From: Nitriliruptoraceae bacterium
GTDB taxonomy: Bacteria > Actinomycetota > Nitriliruptoria > Nitriliruptorales > Nitriliruptoraceae
Direction of reading: 5' to 3'
DNA: 9,645 bases
NCBI GenBank assembly: GCA_007125475.1
Contig: SLDB01000388.1
Span: 1-9,645, forward strand
A model generated the notes under the pieces. That model worked only from the letters and a program-made list of their open reading frames with translations, made no database searches and was not told where the DNA came from. Every line of letters starts with the position of its first letter. Position 1 is the stretch's first letter. The position numbers and the translations under genes are program-made. This document shows, piece by piece, positions 5,741 to 9,645 of the stretch.

Positions 5741-7686
5741 GACAGCCGCTCGACGGTGGCGCCCTGCCGCACCAACGCGTCCATGGTGCGGGCCAGGAAC
5801 GACGCCATCTGCTCCCGGGTCATGTCGCGGTGGGGGGCGAACTCGCGCGGTTCGCTGGTCCCCAACGTGATCCCCAGGTCCCTGGCGACGAGGATCGAGT
5901 TCTCGTGGACGTTGCCGGCGACGTCGTCGAACCAGTCGAGCTCGGAGGTCAGCTCGGTGTCGAGGACGAACTCGGACGCGTTCACCAGGAACGTCGCCAT
6001 CTGGCCGCGGGTCACCGGACGCTCGGGGGCGAACTGCCCGTCACCGACGCCGCTGACCAGCCCGGTGGCGGCCAGCGAGGCGATCGTCTCCTCGTGGGTG
6101 GTGCCGGCGATGTCGTCGAACACCGGTTCGTCCGGGGCGGCGAGCTCGTGGCCGGCGGCAGCCAGGGTGCGGGCGATGAACGTCGCCATCTGGCCGCGGG
6201 TGACGGTCCGGCGGGGTGCGAACCGCCCGTCAGCGGTGCCTTCGGCCACCCCGATGAACGCGACACAGTCGATGTTGCCCACGTGCGTCGAAGTGCGGTC
6301 GACGTCGTCGAACGCCGACGGTGGCACGTGGGCGGTGCACACCGGGCGCTCGACAGCGCGCAGGAACGCCTGGACGTCGAGCACCCCGCCGGCGGCGACC
6401 TTGTCCAGCAGCGAGGAGGTGCGCCGGGCGTTGCCGACCAGGGCACCGACGAGCTCGGAGGCCGAGGTGCCGGGGGCGAGGGACCGTCCCAGCGCCAGTG
6501 CGGCGGCGACCTGCGGGGCCGCGAACGAGGTGCCTTCGAACACCTCGTGGCCTCCCCCGGGCCACAGCGAGACGATCTCCTCACCGGGGGCGGCGATGTC
6601 GACGTGGCGTACCCCGTAGTTCGATCCGATGCGCTCGTTCGCCAGTATCCGGTTGTCGCGGTCGGAGGCGGCGACGGTGACGAGGTTCGGCATGCGGTAC
6701 ATCGCCGGGTAGCGGCGGACCGCCGGGGAGTCGGAGAGGTTCACCCCGTCGTTGCCGGCGGCGGCGACGACCGGGACACCGGACTCCTCGATGGCGCTGG
6801 CCAACGCCGCGTTCGGGGTCGTCCCGCCCCAGGAGAGCAGGATCACGTCGGCCCCGGCGGCGGTGGCGTCGCGGATCGCGTCAGCCGCCAGCGTGTACGA
6901 GGTGTCGGAGGGCGCCTGGTCGCTGGACGTCGACTCGTAGATGCGGTGCACCCGGAGGCGGACCTCGGGGGCGGCCCCGGCGATCCCGAAGCCGTCGTCG
7001 GCGCGGGCGGCGACGATCCCCGCGATCGCGGTGCCGTGCCAGTCGGCGTCGGCACCGACGTAGGTGTCGACCCCGCCGCGGATGTGGTCGTACCCGTGCC
7101 CGCCGAGGATCGGGTCGGTGGCGAACGCCCCGGCGAGGTCGGGGTGGTCCGGATCGACCCCGGAGTCGATCACCGCGACGGTGACGTCCGGGTCGCCGCG
7201 GGTCGCGTCCCAGGCGCCGGGGGTGCGGGTGCGGTCCAGGTACCACTGCAGGTCGCGGAGCGGGTCGTCGACGGTCACCGGTACGACGTCGGCCAGGTCG
7301 AAGTCCGCGTCGTCGTCGCCGGCGACTTCGCCCGGGTCGAGGTCGACGCGGCCGGCACCGGTCAGGAGCGTGTCGGCGGGGTCGAGGTCGGCCGGGGAAC
7401 CCGCCCCGGGGAGGTCGGCGGCGAGATCACCGGGTGCCGGCGCACCAACGCCCGGCAGCCCGCTCGCGGACGCACCGGCGCCAGAAGGTCCGTCCGCGAA
7501 TTCCGCAGGCCCACCGGCCGTAGGCGTCGCACCCGACGGAGTCACACCCGACGGAGCCACATCCGACGGAGCCACCACCGCGACCAACAACGCGAACGCC
7601 GCCAGGCCGGCGGCGGGCCGCAGGAGTCGGGTCTGGGGCGACGATGGCGCCGCCTGGCCGCGCCGGCGATGGCGGCGGCCGGTCAC
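5737..7686 (-). CDS. Secreted S8 subtilisin-like serine protease with three SLH repeats (inner paralogue)
   Basis: This 649-residue endopeptidase acts outside the cell. A basic N-terminus (MTGRRHRRR) and a hydrophobic core near 25-39 make an export signal. Residues 40-140 are Pro/Ala/Gly/Asp-rich with no recognisable I9 propeptide. The subtilase domain (about 142-445) has the complete catalytic set: Asp174 in VIDSGVD, His217 in WHGT, oxyanion Asn312 in AAGNDG and Ser387 in GTSFAAP. SLH repeats follow at 458-512, 521-574 and 584-639. Cys450, before the first repeat, and Cys474, inside it, are matched in the neighbouring paralogue and may form a disulphide. The GTG start overlaps the upstream paralogue's stop (GTGA) and has GGAGG 4 nt before it. 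Its own stop overlaps the flippase-like gene. The repeats should anchor the protease to a cell-wall polymer. The substrate is unknown. Confidence 0.93.
   Translation of the reverse strand: MTGRRHRRRGQAAPSSPQTRLLRPAAGLAAFALLVAVVAPSDVAPSGVTPSGATPTAGGPAEFADGPSGAGASASGLPGVGAPAPGDLAADLPGAGSPADLDPADTLLTGAGRVDLDPGEVAGDDDADFDLADVVPVTVDDPLRDLQWYLDRTRTPGAWDATRGDPDVTVAVIDSGVDPDHPDLAGAFATDPILGGHGYDHIRGGVDTYVGADADWHGTAIAGIVAARADDGFGIAGAAPEVRLRVHRIYESTSSDQAPSDTSYTLAADAIRDATAAGADVILLSWGGTTPNAALASAIEESGVPVVAAAGNDGVNLSDSPAVRRYPAMYRMPNLVTVAASDRDNRILANERIGSNYGVRHVDIAAPGEEIVSLWPGGGHEVFEGTSFAAPQVAAALALGRSLAPGTSASELVGALVGNARRTSSLLDKVAAGGVLDVQAFLRAVERPVCTAHVPPSAFDDVDRTSTHVGNIDCVAFIGVAEGTADGRFAPRRTVTRGQMATFIARTLAAAGHELAAPDEPVFDDIAGTTHEETIASLAATGLVSGVGDGQFAPERPVTRGQMATFLVNASEFVLDTELTSELDWFDDVAGNVHENSILVARDLGITLGTSEPREFAPHRDMTREQMASFLARTMDALVRQGATVERLS
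6093..6121 (-). repeat. 29-nt exact repeat inside SLH repeat 2 (other copy at 7838-7866)
   Basis: The 29 bases here are identical to 7838-7866 in SLH repeat 3 of the other subtilase; both encode FDDIAGTTH. The positionally equivalent repeats of the two proteins are less similar here, which suggests exchange between repeats. A second shared stretch of 24 nt occurs at 5989-6012 and 6178-6201, with a near copy at 8112-8135. Confidence 0.85.
7526..7570 (-). repeat. Three 15-bp tandem repeats encoding a Pro-Ser-Gly-rich pentapeptide linker
   Basis: Units at 7526-7540, 7541-7555 and 7556-7570 differ at only a few bases and encode V-A/T-P-S-D/G repeats just after the signal-peptide core of the inner subtilase. 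The unit is a multiple of 3, so copy changes would alter linker length without a frameshift. Confidence 0.85.
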
Positions 7687-9645
7687 GACACCTCCACCCC
7701 GTCACGGGCCAACGCGTCGAGGGTGCGCGCCAGCAGGCTCGCCATCTGGTCCCGGCGGGTGTCGGCGGCCGGGGAGTAGGTGCGGGAGCCGGTCCCGCGC
7801 ACCAGCCCGAGGTCGCGGGCCGAGTCGATGGAGTTGACGTGGGTGGTGCCGGCGATGTCGTCGAACCACCGCCGCGACGGCGGCTGTTGCTCCCCGGTGA
7901 GGAGGTGGTGGGTGGCGACGACGAACGACGCGACGTGGCCGCGGCTCACCGGCGCCTTGGGTCGGAAGTTGCCGTCACCGTCGCCCCGGACGACCCCGAG
8001 GTGGGCGAGAGCATCGATCGCGGGGGCGTGCACCGAGGTCTCCGAGACGTCGTCGAACGCCGCCGGGACCTCACCGGGGTCGGCCCCGGCACGCTCGATC
8101 ACGCCGAACAGGAACGTCGCCATCTGGTCGCGGGTCACCACCCCGCCGGGGTCGTACCGATCCGCGGCACGCCCCGAGGCCACCTCGAGGAACGTCACGC
8201 AGTCGATCGCGGTGCGATGCAGGTTCCCGGTGGTGACGTCGTCGAACGCGGCGTCGGGGTGGGCTCCGGGTGGGCACACCGGCCGTCGCACCCCCCGGAC
8301 GAGAGCGGCGACGTCGACCATCCCGGCGGTGGCGGTCGCCTCCAGCAGCGACGGGCGGAACGCGCTGGTCCACGACACGGCGTCGATGAGCTCGGAGGTG
8401 GTGGCGTACGGCGCGGCCGCGGCAGCCAGCGCCAGGCCACCGGAGACCAGCGGTGCGGCGTACGAGGTGCCGTCGGCGTACACGTGCTGACCATCCGGGA
8501 ACGCGGCGACGATCGAGGCCCCCGGTGCGGCGACGTCGACGACCTCCTCGCCGATGTTCGAGAACGAGGCCACGTTGCCGTCGAGGCCGACCGCGGTGAC
8601 GGCGACGAGGTTCGACGCCTCCCACCCCGCCGGGTAGACGGCACGGTCGGCGGTGAGGGTGCGGCCCTCGTTCCCACTCGCCGCCACGACCGGGACGCCG
8701 GCGGAGGTCACCGCGTCCCGGAGGAACGACGAGTCCTCGGGGGTGACCCAGGAGGCGTTGATCACGTCGGCACCGGACTCGGCCGCCAGATCGAACGCGG
8801 CCAGCACGCTCGCCATCGACGACGCGGCCGGGCCGTTCGCGGTGGCCCGGAACGCCGCGATGGCGTGGATCGAGGTCTTGGGCGCGATCCCGGCCATCCC
8901 GTACCCGTCGTCGGCGCGGGCGGCGATCACCGAGGCGACGCTGGTGCCGTGGGAGCGGTCGCCGGCCTCGTCGTCGATCGTGTGGTCCTCGCGGACGACC
9001 GAACCGACCAGGTCCGGGTGGGTGTCGTCGACGGCGGTGTCGATCACGGCGACGAGGACGTCGTCACTGCCACGCGTCCACCCCCAGGCGTGAAGGGCGC
9101 GGACGTCGACCCCGGCGGTGGCGGTAATCGGGTTGCTCGGGTTGCGATCGATCTGCTGCCCGGTGTTCTCCAACGCCCACTGCTGGTCGAACAACGGGTC
9201 GTTCGGCCGGGCGGAGGCTTCCGGGTCGCCGTCGGCGGCGTTGGTCTCGGTCTCGGCGTCGGTGTCGCCGTCGGTCTCGCCGTTGTCGTCGCCGTCCTGG
9301 CTGCCGTCGCCGCCGTCCTCGCTGCCGCCGCCTTCGCCGTCGCCTTCGCCGTCGCCGTCGTCGCCCGTGGTGGTGCGGACGACCCCGTCGAGGGCGGTGA
9401 GGGTCGCCTGCGACGACGGAATCGTGACGATCCGATCCGGTTCGGCGAACCGGACGTCGGCGGCGGCGGCGAGCGAGTCGGCGGCGGCGTTCGCCGACCC
9501 GGCGGCGCGGACCACGTCGACGACGTCGCTGACCCGCTCGGCCGTGGCGTCGACGAGGACGCCGTCGGCGGCGGCAGCGGCCAACACCTGGCGGCGGGCC
9601 TCGGGCCCGACACCGTCGTCCCACCGCACCAGCACCCGTTCGGCA
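7683..9645 (-). CDS. Secreted S8 subtilisin-like protease with propeptide and three SLH repeats (outer paralogue, 5' end outside window)
   Basis: The frame stays open to the right edge and reads A-E-R-V-L-V-R-W-D-D-G-V, the first strand of a fervidolysin/I9-type propeptide. The GTG at 9635 is therefore probably an internal Val, and the true start and signal peptide are missing. Counting from that GTG, the propeptide covers 1 to about 73. A very acidic Gly/Asp/Glu linker covers 91-137. The catalytic domain follows the junction RPNDPLFDQQW, with Asp199, His229, Asn322 and Ser391 (GTSYAAP) all present. SLH repeats lie at 463-517, 526-579 and 590-644. Cys454 and Cys479 bracket the start of repeat 1 as in the paralogue. 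The stop overlaps the next gene by 4 nt (GTGA), so the two proteases are co-translated. The propeptide suggests autocatalytic maturation outside the membrane; the acidic linker may keep the protease away from the wall. Confidence 0.92.
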   Translation of the reverse strand, partial: AERVLVRWDDGVGPEARRQVLAAAAADGVLVDATAERVSDVVDVVRAAGSANAAADSLAAAADVRFAEPDRIVTIPSSQATLTALDGVVRTTTGDDGDGEGDGEGGGSEDGGDGSQDGDDNGETDGDTDAETETNAADGDPEASARPNDPLFDQQWALENTGQQIDRNPSNPITATAGVDVRALHAWGWTRGSDDVLVAVIDTAVDDTHPDLVGSVVREDHTIDDEAGDRSHGTSVASVIAARADDGYGMAGIAPKTSIHAIAAFRATANGPAASSMASVLAAFDLAAESGADVINASWVTPEDSSFLRDAVTSAGVPVVAASGNEGRTLTADRAVYPAGWEASNLVAVTAVGLDGNVASFSNIGEEVVDVAAPGASIVAAFPDGQHVYADGTSYAAPLVSGGLALAAAAAPYATTSELIDAVSWTSAFRPSLLEATATAGMVDVAALVRGVRRPVCPPGAHPDAAFDDVTTGNLHRTAIDCVTFLEVASGRAADRYDPGGVVTRDQMATFLFGVIERAGADPGEVPAAFDDVSETSVHAPAIDALAHLGVVRGDGDGNFRPKAPVSRGHVASFVVATHHLLTGEQQPPSRRWFDDIAGTTHVNSIDSARDLGLVRGTGSRTYSPAADTRRDQMASLLARTLDALARDGVEVS
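7691..7695 (-). promoter_or_regulatory. Strong Shine-Dalgarno site for the inner subtilase
   Basis: On the minus strand GGAGG stands 4 nt before the GTG at 7686, within the end of the outer subtilase gene. It supports the overlapping GTGA start and suggests the inner protease is translated efficiently as well as by coupling. Confidence 0.8.
7838..7866 (-). repeat. 29-nt exact repeat inside SLH repeat 3 (other copy at 6093-6121)
   Basis: Identical over 29 bases to 6093-6121, which lies in a non-equivalent SLH repeat of the adjacent subtilase. Confidence 0.85.
9225..9365 (-). repeat. Low-complexity acidic linker DNA of the outer subtilase
   Basis: GTC- and GCC-rich short repeats, including two adjacent 12-mers (gccttcgccgtc at 9330-9341 and 9342-9353), encode a Gly/Asp/Glu/Ser/Thr linker between propeptide and protease. 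All units keep the frame. Such tracts tend to vary in length between strains. Confidence 0.8.

Noticed and set aside
5830..7779. A 649-codon + strand open frame opposite the inner subtilase
   Set aside because: Antisense shadow of a protein with an intact Asp/His/Asn/Ser catalytic set; low-complexity Gly/Val/Arg/Asp sequence without any domain.
9633..9635. GTG as the start of the outer subtilase
   Set aside because: It falls inside the first strand of the propeptide and would leave the protein without a signal peptide.

Overview
The window is chromosomal DNA from a very GC-rich bacterium, almost certainly an actinobacterium. Codon third positions are nearly all G or C, and GTG starts are common: M23 gene, glycosyltransferase, flippase-like gene and inner subtilase. 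The S-layer homology (SLH) repeats are of a subtype with T-x-H-x3-I, T-R-G-Q-M-A and paired cysteines. From general knowledge this suggests the deep branches Acidimicrobiia or Nitriliruptoria, but I cannot fix the taxon from sequence alone. No RNA gene, insertion sequence or CRISPR array was seen.

Layout from left to right: (1) the 3' end of a DUF222/13E12-type HNH endonuclease gene on the + strand, cut by the left edge (to 485). (2) A convergent gap with weak hairpins (486-665). (3) A two-gene minus-strand operon, ugd (UDP-glucose 6-dehydrogenase family) followed after 3 nt by a membrane-anchored family 2 glycosyltransferase (3032 down to 666). (4) A 466-nt divergent intergenic region rich in short direct repeats, with a candidate operator for ugd. 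(5) A + strand secreted M23 metallopeptidase with three SLH repeats (3499-4704). (6) A short convergent gap with 27-bp direct repeats and a strong hairpin (4705-4843). (7) A minus-strand operon entering from the right edge: an S8 subtilase with SLH repeats (5' end missing), a second S8 subtilase with SLH repeats, and a flippase-like multispanning membrane protein. Each junction in this last operon is a 4-nt GTGA stop/start overlap.

The common theme is the cell envelope. Three exported hydrolases, one peptidoglycan-type and two proteolytic, carry the same kind of three-repeat SLH module. They lie beside genes that could supply and attach uronic-acid or other sugars to a surface polymer. SLH modules in other bacteria bind secondary cell-wall polymers, so a shared anchoring glycan made partly by the neighbouring genes is a reasonable inference, but the sequence does not prove it. 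The most notable points are the tandem subtilase pair with different N-termini (one has a visible propeptide, the other a low-complexity linker), DNA-level mosaicism between SLH repeats, and cysteine pairs that appear or vanish together.
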